Positions 38,615 to 51,875 of a DNA stretch of 64,000 bases are shown here, in pieces. Position 1 is the first letter of the stretch. Every line of letters begins with the position of its first letter. The stretch is from Citrobacter koseri. GTDB lineage: Bacteria > Pseudomonadota > Gammaproteobacteria > Enterobacterales > Enterobacteriaceae. The DNA lies in the NCBI GenBank assembly GCA_900446925.1, contig UAVY01000001.1, positions 62,001 to 126,000 on the forward strand. The letters are read 5' to 3'. The notes under the pieces are model-generated. The model did no database searches. It had not been told where the DNA came from and saw nothing but the letters and a program-made list of their open reading frames with translations. The translations under genes and the position numbers were made by a program.

Positions 38615-38684
38615 TTAAAATAGGAAACGTGACCACAGCCTGCAGTCACAGGGATACAGTGCCAACATTACCGCAACGATCGCG

Positions 38685-40029
38685 CTAACGGTAGCGTTTT
38701 GTGGGGCTATTTTGATCCTGTTCAGCCAGCCAGGCGAGCTTTTCGCCAATCTTGCCTTCAAGACCCCTGTTTGTGGGATGATAATAGCGTGTTTGCGCTA
38801 TTTCCGGCGGGAAATAAACCTCGCCTGCGGCGTAGGCGTTTGGCTCATCATGCGCGTAGCGGTATTCCTGGCCATAGCCCATTTCTTTCATCAGTTTCGT
38901 CGGCGCATTGCGCAGATGCACAGGCACATCATAATCCGGGCGTTCACGGGCATCGGCCAGCGCCGCTTTGAACGCGGTATAAACCGCGTTACTTTTCGGC
39001 GCACAGGCCAGATAAACAATCGCCTGGGCTATCGCCCGTTCCCCTTCCGCAGGGCCAACACGGGTAAAGCAATCCCACGCAGAAATCGCCACCTGCATTG
39101 CGCGAGGATCGGCATTGCCGACGTCTTCAGAAGCAATCGCCAGGCAACGTCGGGCGACATACAGCGGGTCGCCGCCAGCGGTAATGATCCGGGCATACCA
39201 GTAAAGCGCCGCGTCCGGGGCGCTGCCACGCACCGATTTATGCAATGCGGAGATGAGATCGTAAAAGCGGTCGCCTTTATTATCAAAGCGCGCGCTGCGC
39301 TCCCCGGCGATTTCGGTCAGTAATGCGGGCAATAATACTCGCTTACCGCTGTCATCCACTTCCGCCATGTCTGCCATCATTTCCAGCGTATTTAACGCCC
39401 GACGCGCATCTCCGTTCACCAGTTCGGCGATCGCCCGGCGCGTCTCGTCCGGCAGAACGATATCCTGGCCGCCATAACCACGCGCTTTGTCATCCATCGC
39501 CTGATTCAGCACCTGCTCAATATCTTCAGTCGTTAAGGATTTGAGGAGATACACGCGGGCGCGTGACAGCAAAGCCGAGTTCAGCTCGAAGGACGGGTTT
39601 TCGGTCGTCGCGCCAATAAACGTAATCGTGCCGTCTTCGATATGCGGCAGAAACGCATCCTGCTGGCTCTTGTTGAAGCGATGGACTTCATCGACAAACA
39701 GAATAGTGCGGCGCCCGGCATTACGGTTCTGGCGGGCGCGTTCAATGGCTTCACGGATCTCTTTTACGCCAGAAGTCACGGCGGAAATGCGTTCGACGTC
39801 AGCATTGGCATAGCGGGCAATCACTTCGGCCCAGCGTGGTTTTGCCCGTACCGGGCGGCCCCCACAAAATCATCGAGTGCAGGTGCCCGGCCTCAATTGC
39901 ACGAGGCAAAGGCTTACCCGCAGCCAGCAGATGCTGCTGACCAATATACTGCGCTAAATTTTCTGGCCGCATACGCGCGGCCAGTGGCTGAAAGGTATTA
40001 TCAGAAAAATCGAGCGACAGATTGCTCAC
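38685..40029 (-). CDS. rarA: Replication-associated AAA ATPase RarA, one frameshift
   Basis: Clamp-loader-like AAA+ ATPase (MgsA/WRNIP1 family) acting at stalled replication forks. GTG start at 40029 ([20 protein letters not shown]). Walker [10 protein letters not shown] near residue 60, Walker [13 protein letters not shown], sensor 1 [10 protein letters not shown]. Near 39845 one extra G (CTGGGCC) separates TTL from [13 protein letters not shown]. Removing it gives 447 aa exactly. Eleven bases after lolA in the same direction, so probably cotranscribed with it. Confidence 0.95.
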
Positions 40030-40039
40030 TCATGCGCCT

Positions 40040-40651
40040 CTACTTACGTTGGTCGTCTACCGTTACACCTTGCGGCGGAGTAAAGGTAAATTTTGATGCA
40101 TCGACAGCGCTATTCTGCTGAGATTTCAGCTGATAGCTGCTGCGCTGATCGTCTTGTTCCACTGCGCTGAACTGATGAATAGTCCCGTCACGACCCACAT
40201 TAATGGTGAACTGCTTCAGGTTACCGCTGCTGCTTTTTGGCGTCAGCACAAAGTCATCGCCATTTTGTTTGATGTTGTACTGCTGCCAGTCGCTGGACTG
40301 GTTGCGGGCTATCAGCATAAACGGCGTATTGCCCGTCGCATCTTTTAACCAGGTCGCCGTTGCCTGCTCAACAAACGGGTTAAAGAACCATAGCGTTTTC
40401 CCGTCAGAGACCAGAATGCTCTCGTCGGGCTGCGTCATATGCCAGTTAAACAGATTAGGACGCTTAACCCATAAGTCGCCCTGGCCTTCCTGAACGGCGG
40501 CACCGCTGCCGTCAGTCACTTTTTGTGTAAAGCTGGCATGGAAGCTGCTGACTTTATCCAGACGGCTTTTCAGATCGCTGGCGGCATCCGCCCATACGCT
40601 GCTCACCACAAAGCCGGAGAGTAATGCGCAGGTGATTGCGATTTTTTTCAT
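40040..40651 (-). CDS. lolA: Outer-membrane lipoprotein carrier LolA
   Basis: Periplasmic chaperone ferrying lipoproteins from LolCDE to LolB. 203 aa from the ATG at 40651. Another ATG directly before it (40654) is possible, but GAGG is better spaced for the second. Cleavable signal [18 protein letters not shown]...WA, ending before [34 protein letters not shown] lies in the hydrophobic-cavity part. Intact. Residues such as SDLKSRL and NQSSDW resemble E. coli; FVVSS and FFNPF do not match either E. coli or Salmonella as I recall them. Follows ftsK by 122 bp. Confidence 0.95.
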   Translation of the reverse strand: MKKIAITCALLSGFVVSSVWADAASDLKSRLDKVSSFHASFTQKVTDGSGAAVQEGQGDLWVKRPNLFNWHMTQPDESILVSDGKTLWFFNPFVEQATATWLKDATGNTPFMLIARNQSSDWQQYNIKQNGDDFVLTPKSSSGNLKQFTINVGRDGTIHQFSAVEQDDQRSSYQLKSQQNSAVDASKFTFTPPQGVTVDDQRK

Positions 40652-40773
40652 CATTATTCCTCAAAATACGTCACTCCCGATGGGGAGTTCCCTCTGCTCT
40701 CTATTCCAGGCCAAAAATCAGCATGAGGAAAGAAGAAAATACTGAATTCTTATTTATTTACCGATCTTTGCAA

Positions 40774-43700
40774 TCATTCGAACGGCGGTGGCGCCAGCAC
40801 CTCGCGGTTCCCGTTATGGCCTTGTTCGCTGACAATGCCCTGGGCTTCCATCTGCTCGACAATACGCGCCGCACGGTTGTAACCGATACGGAACTGACGC
40901 TGAACGCCAGAAATGGACGCTTTGCGTTTTTCGGTCACAAAGCTCACCGCCTGATCGAATAACGGGTCCAGTTCCTCGCCGCCGTCAAAACCGCCGCCGC
41001 CCCCTTCGCTTTCGCTATCCGAGGTGATGCCGTCAATGTATTGCGGGCGACCACGCGCTTTCCAGTCCTGCACCACCGCATGCACTTCCTGGTCGCGGAC
41101 AAACGCGCCATGAACACGTACCGGCATGGTCGAGTTCGGGCCGGAATAAAGCATATCCCCCATCCCCAGCAGGGACTCCGCACCGCCCTGATCGAGGATC
41201 GTGCGTGAGTCGATCTTACTGGATACGGTAAAGGCGATACGCGTCGGAATGTTGGCCTTAATCAGACCGGTAATAACGTCAACCGACGGGCGCTGAGTCG
41301 CCAGCACCAGGTGAATACCTGCGGCACGCGCTTTCTGCGCCAGACGCGCAATCAGCTCTTCAACTTTCTTACCGACGGTCATCATCAGATCGGCGAATTC
41401 ATCGACCAGAACCACGATATACGGCAGTTTTTCCAGCACCGGATGCTGGGCATCCATGCTGTCGCCCGGCTTCCAGTACGGGTCTGGAATCGGACGCCCC
41501 ATCCGTGCCGCTTCGGCAATTTTCTCGTTATAGCCTGCCAGATTACGCACGCCAAGCGCCGACATCAGCTTATAGCGGCGTTCCATTTCATTAACGCTCC
41601 AGCGCAGTGCGTTGGCGGCGTCTTTCATATCGGTAACCACTTCGGTCAGCAGATGTGGAATGCCTTCATAGACCGAAAGTTCCAGCATTTTCGGGTCAAT
41701 CATGATGAAACGCACGTCTTCCGGCTGCGCTTTATACAGCATGCTGAGGATCATGGCATTGACCCCAACCGATTTACCGGAACCCGTCGTCCCCGCAACC
41801 AGCAGATGAGGCATTTTCGCCAGATCGGCCACAACCGGATCGCCAGCGATATCTTTACCCAGCACCACGGTGAGCGGCGACGGATTCTCGCGGAATTTAG
41901 CGTTATCCAGCACTTCACGCAGGTAGACGGTCTGACGTTTTTTGTTCGGCAGTTCGAGGCCCACGTAAGGCTTACCAGGGATCACTTCTACCACGCGTAC
42001 CGCAACGGTTGACAGTGAACGCGCGAGATCGCGTGACAGGTTAGAAATACGCGCGGCTTTCACGCCCGGCGCCAGATTCAGCTCAAAACGAGTAATAACA
42101 GGCCCTGGGGAATAGTTCACCACGTCAGCTTTAATGCGGAAATCCGCCAGACGCGCTTCGACCAGGCGCGCCATTTGTTCCAGCGCGAAAGTATCGACCG
42201 GTTCCACTGCGCTCGGCGGCGGCGTCAGCAGATCCAGCGACGGCAACGGCGTGGTAGGTTTCTGCAACGGACGACTGTCGCCATTACGCATCAACAACGG
42301 ATGGATCAGGCTTTCCTGCGGCTGTGGCGCGGCCGGTTGTTGCGGTTGTTGATACGGTTGCTGCGGCACAACCGGCTGCTGCGGCTGTTGATACTGTTGC
42401 TGCGGCGCGACGGGCTGTTGCGGCTGCTGATACTGCTGCTGTGGCGCGACGGGCTGTTGCGGCTGCTGATACTGTTGCTGTGGCGCAACCGGCTGTTGCG
42501 GCTGCTGATACTGCTGCTGTGGCGCGACGGGCTGCTGCGGCGCAACCGGCTGCTCAGGCATCACGCCGGGAGTAAACAACGGCTCATGCGGGCCTTCATC
42601 CACCAGCGCTTTCATCGGCGAGAATTCAAAATCATCCAGCGAGAACGGATGGGCTCCCGCAGGCTGTTCCCCGGCATAGCGCTGCTGCTGTGAAGAGGCA
42701 AACTGGCGAGCCAGTTCAACTTCTGCTGCATCCTCATCTTCTGCCTGAGGAGCGTCATGTTGATATTCGGAACCATAACGATGCTGCTGAGACTGGGCGA
42801 ACTGACGTGCCAGCTCATCCTGCTGCATCTCATCAATTTCATCATCGGTATACTGCGTTTCGGCATCATACTGATGACGCCCCGCCGCACGCGCTTTCTC
42901 TTCCGCGATACGCTGAGACGGTAATTTTATGCCATACGAGGCCAGCTCACGGCGGGTCGGAACGCGAACGCGGTTAGGGCGAGGCAGTTGCGGGCCAATC
43001 CCCTCTTTAACCTGTGGGCGTGGCGCACCACCGCTTACCGGGCTAAACGCAGGAGCAGCGGATGCCGCCGCCGCGCCTGCGGCCAGCGTTGCATCTTTGA
43101 CGCCTGCCGCCAACGGCGCAACCGTGGCAACGGATTCAACAGGCGGCACAGAAGCTGCTGTCGGTGCCGATGGTTTAACCGGCTCCGGCGCTTTCGCTGG
43201 CTCAGGAATCGGCTGATACCACGCAGCCAGTTGCTCACGCTCACGCGCGCGTTTCTCTTCCACTTCTTCAAAGTAGTAGAGCGGCGGGCGGGCGGGTTTA
43301 ATTTCTTCTGCTACAGGCTCAGGCTCCACCGCAGACGGTGGCTCAACAGCAGGCTGCTGCTGGTAATACGTATCCTGAACCGGTTCCTGCGGGTAAGCCG
43401 GTTGCGGCTCGAAAGTCGGCTCGTGTTGATAAACAGGCTCTTGCGGATAAACCGGCTCAGGGTGCCAGGGTTGTTCCGCCGCAGGTTCCTGCGCTTGCGG
43501 CTCGGTCGGCGCAGGCTGCTGCCACGGTTCATAATGTGGCGCTTGCGGCTGCGCATATTGTGGTTGCGGCGGATAACTTTCCGGCGCGGGCGCAATGACC
43601 GGTTCGCCGGTTTGCGGCCCCGGCACAGGCTGCCATTCCACCACCGGTTGCGCAGGCGCGGTTTCAGCACCTGGCACCGACGGTGCAGACATAACCGGAT

Positions 43701-44716
43701 CAACAGGCGCCGCCCAGGCTTGCGTTGCCGTTGTCGCCGCAGCAGCGGAGGCAACAGGCTCCGTGACCGAATGCCCATTCAGCAGAGGATCGTATTCCTC
43801 ATATTCCGGCTGCGTCGCACGATGGCCGGAGAACAGCACATCATCAGGATCGGCAGCCACGCCACGCGCGCTGTATTCGATATCGTCTTCATCATCCATA
43901 CGCTTGCCGGAGAAAAGCGCCGCATCCGTGTGTCGCCCACGCGGATTGCTGAACTTCTCTGCCAGCCGCTTACGGCGCGCCAGGGCGCCACGAAGGATGC
44001 GCGCACGTCGGGATTCGCGCTGTGCGCCCACCGCTTCATCTTCTTCGTATTCGTCATCATCTTCATACTCGTCGTCATCGACCCAGGTGTCATCGCGGCG
44101 AGTACGGTTGCTGGCGAAGGTGAGAATATTCAGCAGCCAGCCACCCAGTTTTTCTGCAATGCTCACCCAGGACCAGCCGGTGAAGAGCGTCAGACCAGCT
44201 GCCCAGACGCACAGCAGCGTAATCGTTCCCCCGCTGCTGTGCAGCAGAGGCTGAAGCGTGGTGCTTAACAGGCTGCCAATGACGCCGCCGGACGCGAAGT
44301 ACCAGATATCATCAGCATTAATTGCGGCTAATCCGCAGGAGGTAAGAATCAACGCCAGGACGCCGATAATACGCAGCGACACGGCAAAATAGTCGATGTA
44401 ATCGTCGTTGCTCTGGTGCCGCCAGGCAAACCAGCAGCCGCCAACGATAATCACCGGGATGGTGTAGGGCCATCACGCCAAAGATAAAGAACAGCGTGTC
44501 AGCCAGCCACGCGCCCGGCGCGCCGCCTAAATTATGGATAGGCTCATGCCATGCGGTTTGCGACCAACTGGGATCTGAAGGGTTAAAGCTAAGTAAGGCT
44601 GCCATCAACCAGACGGCAAAAAGGGCAATAAGGATCAGCAACGCTTCCAGAAGTCGGCGCCCGCTGCTTAACTTTTTCAATGTGACTTCTTTGTCTTCAG
44701 TGTATTCCTGGCTCAA
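40774..44716 (-). CDS. ftsK: DNA translocase FtsK, one frameshift
   Basis: Septal DNA pump that clears the chromosome from the division plane and activates XerCD at dif. TTG start at 44716, preceded by GGAGAG and matching the known N-terminus [15 protein letters not shown]. Order: four membrane segments (to about residue 190), a long acidic then Pro/Gln-rich linker, a RecA-like motor with Walker A GTTGSGKS and Walker [12 protein letters not shown], and the gamma winged-helix domain reading KOPS ([20 protein letters not shown]). Near 44462 one extra C breaks FGVMA from [10 protein letters not shown]. Corrected length is 1313 aa. Linker repeats are listed separately. Confidence 0.96.
42340..42540 (-). 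repeat. 39-bp tandem repeat in the FtsK linker
   Basis: Five near-identical 39-bp units (anchor gatact/gatacg at 42351, 42390, 42429, 42468 and 42507) encode the 13-residue unit [13 protein letters not shown]. Copy number is likely to vary between strains by slippage. The repeat keeps frame because the period is a multiple of three. Confidence 0.9.
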
Positions 44717-44765
44717 AAAAGGCTCTCCAGGTTTCGGGCTTTTCCTGCCCGATGCTAAAACGGAC

Positions 44766-44793
44766 AACAGCACCGGGTTGCCCCGGCACTGTT
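44766..44793 (-). terminator. Imperfect hairpin after lrp
   Basis: aacag-ca-ccggg pairs with cccgg-ca-ctgtt with a two-base internal mismatch, in the 134 bp between lrp and ftsK. The T run is distant (cgttttagc on minus). Possible lrp terminator. Confidence 0.45.
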
Positions 44794-44850
44794 GCTGTAT
44801 GGATTAACAGGAGTGTAATCAAACTACGTCGATTTTGCACCTGTTCCGTG

Positions 44851-45345
44851 TTAGCGCGTCTTAATTACCAGACGATTGCTCTGTTTGACTTCTTCCATTA
44901 CCACGTAAGTACGTGTGTCATTCACGCCAGGCAGACGCAGCAGGGTTTCACCCAGCAGCTTACGGTACGCTGACATATCCGGCACGCGTGTTTTCAACAG
45001 GTAGTCGAAATCACCGGAAACTAAATGACACTCTTGAATTTCTTCAAGTTTTTGTACTGCGGCGTTAAATTGTTCAAACACATCTGGAGCGCCACGATTC
45101 AGAGTAATCTCAACAAAAACCAGAAGTGATGCATCCAGATAATGCGGGTTTAACAGCGCCGTATAGCCCTGAATAAAACCCTGTCTTTCCAGCCGACGGA
45201 CACGCTCAAGGCAAGGCGTCGGTGAAAGTCCCACTCGTTTAGAAAGCTCGACGTTAGAAATACGCCCATCCTTTTGCAACTCATTAAGAATGTTACGATC
45301 GATACGGTCGAGATCTTTGCCAGGGCGCTTCTTGCTATCTACCAT
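44851..45345 (-). CDS. lrp: Leucine-responsive regulatory protein
   Basis: Global regulator of amino-acid metabolism, pili and transport. Intact 164 aa starting MVDSKKRPGKDLDRIDRNIL. N-terminal helix-turn-helix (RISNVELSKRVGLSPTPCLERVRRL) and C-terminal RAM ligand-binding domain (CHLVSGDFDYLLKTRVPDM). Long upstream region of about 550 bp shared with divergent trxB, as expected for a self-regulated gene. Confidence 0.98.
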   Translation of the reverse strand: MVDSKKRPGKDLDRIDRNILNELQKDGRISNVELSKRVGLSPTPCLERVRRLERQGFIQGYTALLNPHYLDASLLVFVEITLNRGAPDVFEQFNAAVQKLEEIQECHLVSGDFDYLLKTRVPDMSAYRKLLGETLLRLPGVNDTRTYVVMEEVKQSNRLVIKTR

Positions 45346-46874
<1,529 letters not shown>

Positions 46875-46901
46875 TTTTTACAAATCAGTAACAAAAGTAA
46901 A

Positions 46902-46930
46902 AAAGGCGACTATAAGTCGCCTTTATTTTT
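46902..46930 (+). terminator. trxB rho-independent terminator
   Basis: Stem aaaggcgac (46902-46910) and gtcgccttt (46916-46924) with a five-base loop, followed by attttt. 28 bp after trxB. Confidence 0.88.
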
Positions 46931-46988
46931 GCCCCGTTGTAACATTGCCGTGCCAAAAATTCCGATAACTCACCTGCTAAGCCGTGCA

Positions 46989-48758
46989 ATGAATAAAACC
47001 CGTCAAAAAAGAATTGACCCGCTGGTTAAAAACAGCAAAGTGTAATTTCCCAACGTTGGCTGAACATTTCACGCCTGTTGGGTTTCGTGAGTGGCGTACT
47101 GATTGTCGCTCAGGCCTGGATCATGGCTCGCATTCTCCAGCATATGATCATGGACAATATTCCCCGCGAAGCCCTCCTGCTCCCCTTCATCGTACTGATG
47201 TTGGTGTTTGGTCCTGCGCGCCTGGGTGGTCTGGCTGCGCGAGCGGGTGGGTTTTCATGCCGGGCAGCATATCCGATTTGAGATCCGCCGCCAGGTGCTG
47301 GATCGCCTGCAACAGGCCAGGGCCGCCTGGATTCAGGGTAAACCGGCTGGTAGCTGGGCGACGCTGGTGCTGGAGCAGATTGACGATATGCATGATTACT
47401 ATGCCCGCTATCTGCCGCAAATGGCGCTTGCTGTCTGCGTTCCCTTGTTGATTGTGGCGGCGATTTTCCCGTCAAACTGGGCCGCCGCGCTGATTTTGCT
47501 CGGCACCGCACCGCTGATCCCATTATTTATGGCGATGGTGGGAATGGGCGCCGCCGACGCTAACCGCCGTAATTTCCAGGCGCTTGCCCGCCTGAGCGGG
47601 CATTTCCTCGACCGCTTACGCGGTATGGAGACGCTGCGCATCTTCGGGCGCGGTGAAGCAGAAACGGAAAGCATTCGTGTCGCTTCACAAGATTTTCGCC
47701 AGCGCACAATGGAAGTCCTGCGTCTCGCCTTTTTATCCTCCGGGGTACTGGAGTTCTTCACGTCGCTGTCCATTGCGCTGGTCGCGGTTTATTTCGGTTT
47801 CTCCTACCTCGGCGAACTTAATTTCGGCCATTACGGGACAGGCGTCACGCTTGCCGCCGGCTTCCTGGCGCTGATTCTGGCGCCGGAGTTTTTCCAGCCA
47901 CTGCGCGATCTGGGCACCTTTTACCATGCCAAAGCGCAGGCGGTAGGTGCGGCTGACAGTCTGAAAACCTTTATGGAAACACCTCTCGCTCACCCGGAAC
48001 GCGGTGATGTCGAACTTTCCGGGAAAGAACCGGTAACCCTTGAAGCGCAGGATCTGATAATTACCTCGCCGGAAGGTAAAACGCTTGCCGGACCGCTGAA
48101 TTTCACACTGGCCGCAGGTCAGCGCGCCGTACTGGTTGGTCGCAGCGGTTCAGGAAAGAGTTCGCTGTTAAACGCGCTGTCTGGCTTTCTCTCTTATCAG
48201 GGCTCCCTGTGCATTAACGGCGTTGAACTTCGTGATTTATCCCCGGAATCCTGGCGAAAACATCTCTCCTGGGTGGGGCAAAACCCACAATTACCGGCTG
48301 GCACGCTCCGTGAAAACGTCCTGCTTGCCCGCCCGGATGCCAGTGAACAAGCGCTACAGGCGGCTCTCGACAGCGCCTGGGTCAGTGAGTTTTTACCTCT
48401 GTTGCCGCAAGGCGTAGACACGCCGACTGGCGATCACGCTGGTCGCCTTTCCGTCGGTCAGGCGCAGCGGGTTGCGGTTGCCCGCGCCTTGCTAAATCCC
48501 TGCAAATTGTTGTTGCTGGATGAACCCGCCGCCAGTCTGGATGCCCACAGCGAGCAGCGTGTAATGCAGGCGCTGAATGCCGCATCAAGACGCCAGACCA
48601 CGCTGATGGTGACGCATCAGTTAGAAGATCTTGCCGACTGGGATGTGATCTGGGTTATGCAGGATGGGCAGATCATCGAGCAAGGTGATTATGCCCAACT
48701 CAGCAGCGCCAACGGCGCGTTTGCGACACTATTGGCTCATCGTCAGGAGGACATTTAA
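46989..48758 (+). CDS. cydD: Glutathione/cysteine exporter subunit CydD, three frameshifts
   Basis: Half of the heterodimeric ABC exporter CydDC, which sends glutathione and cysteine to the periplasm and is needed for cytochrome bd assembly. ATG at 46989 (MNKTRQK). Membrane domain with six segments, then Walker [10 protein letters not shown], signature LSVGQAQRVAVARALL and Walker B LLLLDEPAASLDAHSE. Inserted bases in A runs near 47008 and 47030 and an extra G near 47210. Removing three gives 588 aa exactly. The stop is directly followed by the cydC ATG (TAAATG). Confidence 0.96.
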
Positions 48759-50480
48759 ATGCGCGCCTTGCTACCGTATCTGACGCTGTATAAACGTCAT
48801 AAGTGGATGTTAACGCTCGGTATTATTCTGGCCATCGTCACGCTACTGGCCAGTATCGGTTTGCTGACGCTCTCTGGCTGGTTCCTCTCCGCTTCAGCCG
48901 TAGTCGGTGTGGCGGGTATCTATAGCTTTAACTACATGCTGCCGGCTGCTGGCGTGCGCGGTGCGGCGATCACCCGTACTGCGGGCCGGTATTTCGAGCG
49001 TCTGGTCAGCCATGACGCCACCTTCCGCGTATTGCAACATTTGCGTATTCATACGTTTAGCAAGCTGATGCCGCTCTCCCCTGCTGGTCTTGCCCGCTAT
49101 CGTCAGGGCGAGCTGCTGAACCGCGTTGTCGCCGATGTCGACACGCTGGATCACCTCTACCTGCGCGTTATTTCTCCGCTGGTTGGCGCGTTTGTGGTGA
49201 TTATGGTGGTCACGCTGGGGCTGAGTGTTCTCGATTTCACCCTCGCGATTACGCTGGGCGGCATTATGCTGCTGACGCTGTTTATTATGCCGCCGCTCTT
49301 CTATCGCGCCGGAAAAAGCACCGGGCAGAACTTAACCCATTTACGCGGTCAGTATCGCCAGCAGTTAACCGCCTGGCTACAGGGTCAGGCGGAACTGACA
49401 ATATTTGGCGCCAGCTCGCGCTATCGGGCGCAAATGGAAGCCACGGAATTACAGTGGCATGAAGCCCAGCGACGTCAGTCTGAATTAACGGCGCTATCCC
49501 AGGCCTTAATGCTGCTGATTGGCGCACTGGCGGTAATGCTGATGTTATGGATGGCTTCCGGCGGCGTCGGCGATAACAGCCAGCCTGGCGCGCTGATAGC
49601 GCTGTTTGTCTTTTGCGCACTGGCGGCATTTGAAGCGCTTGCCCCCGTTACCAGCGCGTTTCAACATCTTGGCCAGGTCATCGCCTCTGCGCTGCGTATT
49701 ACCGAACTGACCGAGCAGCAGCCTGAAGTGACCTTCCCGGATGGCGAAGCAGCGGCTCCCCGGCAGGTAACGCTGACGCTGCGTGACGTTTCATTCAGTT
49801 ACCCGGAGCAGCCGCAAAAAGCGCTGGATGCCCTTTCTCTGCAAGTCGCGCCCGGAGAACATATCGCTATTCTCGGACGTACCGGCTGCGGGAAATCGAC
49901 ATTGCTGCAACTGCTCACCCGCGCCTGGGACCCACAGAGCGGCGATATTCTGCTTAACGATCAACCGATTTCAACGCTGGATGAAGCGGCCCTGCGTCGC
50001 ACCATTAGCGTGGTGTCGCAGCGAGTACACCTGTTCAGCGCCACATTGCGTGACAACCTGCTGCTGGCAGCGCCAGACGCAAATGACGATACGCTCTCAG
50101 AGATGCTGCGCCGTGTCGGGCTGGAAAAGCTGCTGGAGGATGGCGGACTTAACAGCTGGCTAGGCGAAGGCGGACGTCAGCTGTCAGGCGGCGAGCTTCG
50201 TCGTCTGGCTATCGCCCGTGCCCTGCTGCACGATGCGCCGCTCATGCTGCTCGATGAACCCACTGAAGGGCTGGACGCGACAACCGAAAGCCAGATGCTT
50301 GAATTGCTGGCAGAGGTTATGCGCGGGAAAACCGTTTTAATGGTCACGCACCGTCTGCGCGGGCTGTCACGTTTTGATCAAATAATAGTGATGGACAACG
50401 GGCAAATTATTGAGCAAGGTAATCACGCAGATCTGTTAGCCAGGCAGGGTCGTTATTACCAGTTTAAGCAACGTCTGTAA
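48759..50480 (+). CDS. cydC: Glutathione/cysteine exporter subunit CydC
   Basis: Second half of CydDC. Intact 573 aa starting MRALLPYLTLYKRHKWMLTL. Six membrane segments, then Walker A GRTGCGKST, signature QLSGGELRRLAIARALL and Walker B LMLLDEPTEGLDATTE, with the H-loop in LMVTHRLRGLS. Cotranscribed with cydD, with no intergenic space. Confidence 0.97.
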   Translation: MRALLPYLTLYKRHKWMLTLGIILAIVTLLASIGLLTLSGWFLSASAVVGVAGIYSFNYMLPAAGVRGAAITRTAGRYFERLVSHDATFRVLQHLRIHTFSKLMPLSPAGLARYRQGELLNRVVADVDTLDHLYLRVISPLVGAFVVIMVVTLGLSVLDFTLAITLGGIMLLTLFIMPPLFYRAGKSTGQNLTHLRGQYRQQLTAWLQGQAELTIFGASSRYRAQMEATELQWHEAQRRQSELTALSQALMLLIGALAVMLMLWMASGGVGDNSQPGALIALFVFCALAAFEALAPVTSAFQHLGQVIASALRITELTEQQPEVTFPDGEAAAPRQVTLTLRDVSFSYPEQPQKALDALSLQVAPGEHIAILGRTGCGKSTLLQLLTRAWDPQSGDILLNDQPISTLDEAALRRTISVVSQRVHLFSATLRDNLLLAAPDANDDTLSEMLRRVGLEKLLEDGGLNSWLGEGGRQLSGGELRRLAIARALLHDAPLMLLDEPTEGLDATTESQMLELLAEVMRGKTVLMVTHRLRGLSRFDQIIVMDNGQIIEQGNHADLLARQGRYYQFKQRL

Positions 50481-50524
50481 GCTATTATTGAACGATCCGA
50501 CTTGCGTACTGGAGTTCTGCGGTC

Positions 50525-51230
50525 ATGCGCCTGGTTCAGCTTTCTCGCCACTCAATCGCCTTCCCCTCGCCGGAAGGCGCGTTACGTGAACCCCAATGGT
50601 TTATTGGCGCTTGGTGGCGATCTCAGTCCTGCCCGCTTATTGATGGCCTATCAGCGGGGTATTTTCCCGTGGTTTTCACCAGGCGACCCGATTCTTTGGT
50701 GGTCACCCGATCCTCGCGCTATTTTGCAGCCTGAAACATTACACATCAGCCGCAGCATGAAGCGTTTTCACAAACGATCGCCCTATCGCGTCACGCTTAA
50801 TTATGCGTTTGGTCAGGTTATTGAAGGCTGCGCCAACGATCGTGACGAAGGAACCTGGATCACGCGCGATGTGGTGGAAGCGTATCACCGCTTACATGAG
50901 CTGGGGCATGCGCATTCCATCGAAGTATGGCGACACAACGCGCTCGTCGGCGGCATGTATGGCGTTTCGCAAGGCACCCTGTTTTGCGGCGAATCGATGT
51001 TCAGTCGCCAGGAGAACGCCTCCAAAACCGCGCTGCTTGTTTTTTGCGCTGAATTTATTCGTCAGGGTGGAAAATTAATCGACTGCCAGGTGCTGAATAG
51101 CCACACGGCATCGCTTGGCGCTGTCGAAATTCCCCGCAGGCAATACCTTGAACATCTGGGATCATTACGGCAACAGCGATTACCGGGTCATTTCTGGGTG
51201 CCGCGCACGTTATTTTCGCCTCAGGCGTGA
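50525..51230 (+). CDS. aat: Leucyl/phenylalanyl-tRNA-protein transferase Aat, one frameshift
   Basis: N-end-rule enzyme that adds Leu or Phe to proteins beginning with Arg or Lys, marking them for ClpS-ClpAP. ATG at 50525 ([20 protein letters not shown]). [13 protein letters not shown] and [23 protein letters not shown] are the family core; [14 protein letters not shown] is near the end. An extra C near 50595 separates ALREP from NGLLAL. Removing it gives 234 aa. Both clpS and clpA, its pathway partners, lie 5-7 kb away in this window. Confidence 0.96.
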
Positions 51231-51257
51231 ATGTTTTCGGCACATTTTTTGTCAGGG

Positions 51258-51266
51258 TGTTATAAT
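51258..51266 (+). promoter_or_regulatory. Extended -10 element upstream of infA
   Basis: tgttataat fits the extended -10 form TGnTATAAT, about 250 bp before infA. E. coli infA has two promoters, one at a similar distance. The -35 is poor, as usual for extended -10 promoters. Confidence 0.45.
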
Positions 51267-51511
51267 TGTGCCGCAGAGCAGGTTATGCCCATTACCCCGC
51301 CGCCGTTAAGGAACCGTTCGCGTCAGGTAACGCCCATCGTTTATCTCATCGCTCCCTTATACGTTGCGCTTCAAGTGCGGCTTTGCCGTGTTTTTCGGAG
51401 TAATGCGCCAAACCTGATTTGCTGCGTTTTAAACGCGCAAATCTTTACTTATTTAAAGAACTTCGGCATTATCTTGCCGGTTCAAATTACGGTAGTGATA
51501 CCCCAGAGGAT

Positions 51512-51733
<222 letters not shown>

Positions 51734-51760
51734 TTGTTTTCACGCCCGGGTGGCGTAAAG

Positions 51761-51794
51761 ATAAAAAAAAGGTCGGTTTATCCGGCCTTTTTTG
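51761..51794 (+). terminator. infA rho-independent terminator
   Basis: Stem aaggtcgg and ccggcctt (one G-T pair) around tttat, flanked by eight A and seven T. 36 bp after infA. Confidence 0.88.
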
Positions 51795-51875
51795 TTGTCC
51801 CTTTCCTGCATGAATACCGTTGATGCGAATTAACGTTATTTTTATTCCCCGCTGCGTCCCTTCCTTCTACATTAA

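Noticed and set aside
42988..44268. 426-codon arginine-rich open frame antisense to ftsK
   Set aside because: Product of the GC-rich, repetitive FtsK linker. No plausible protein features.
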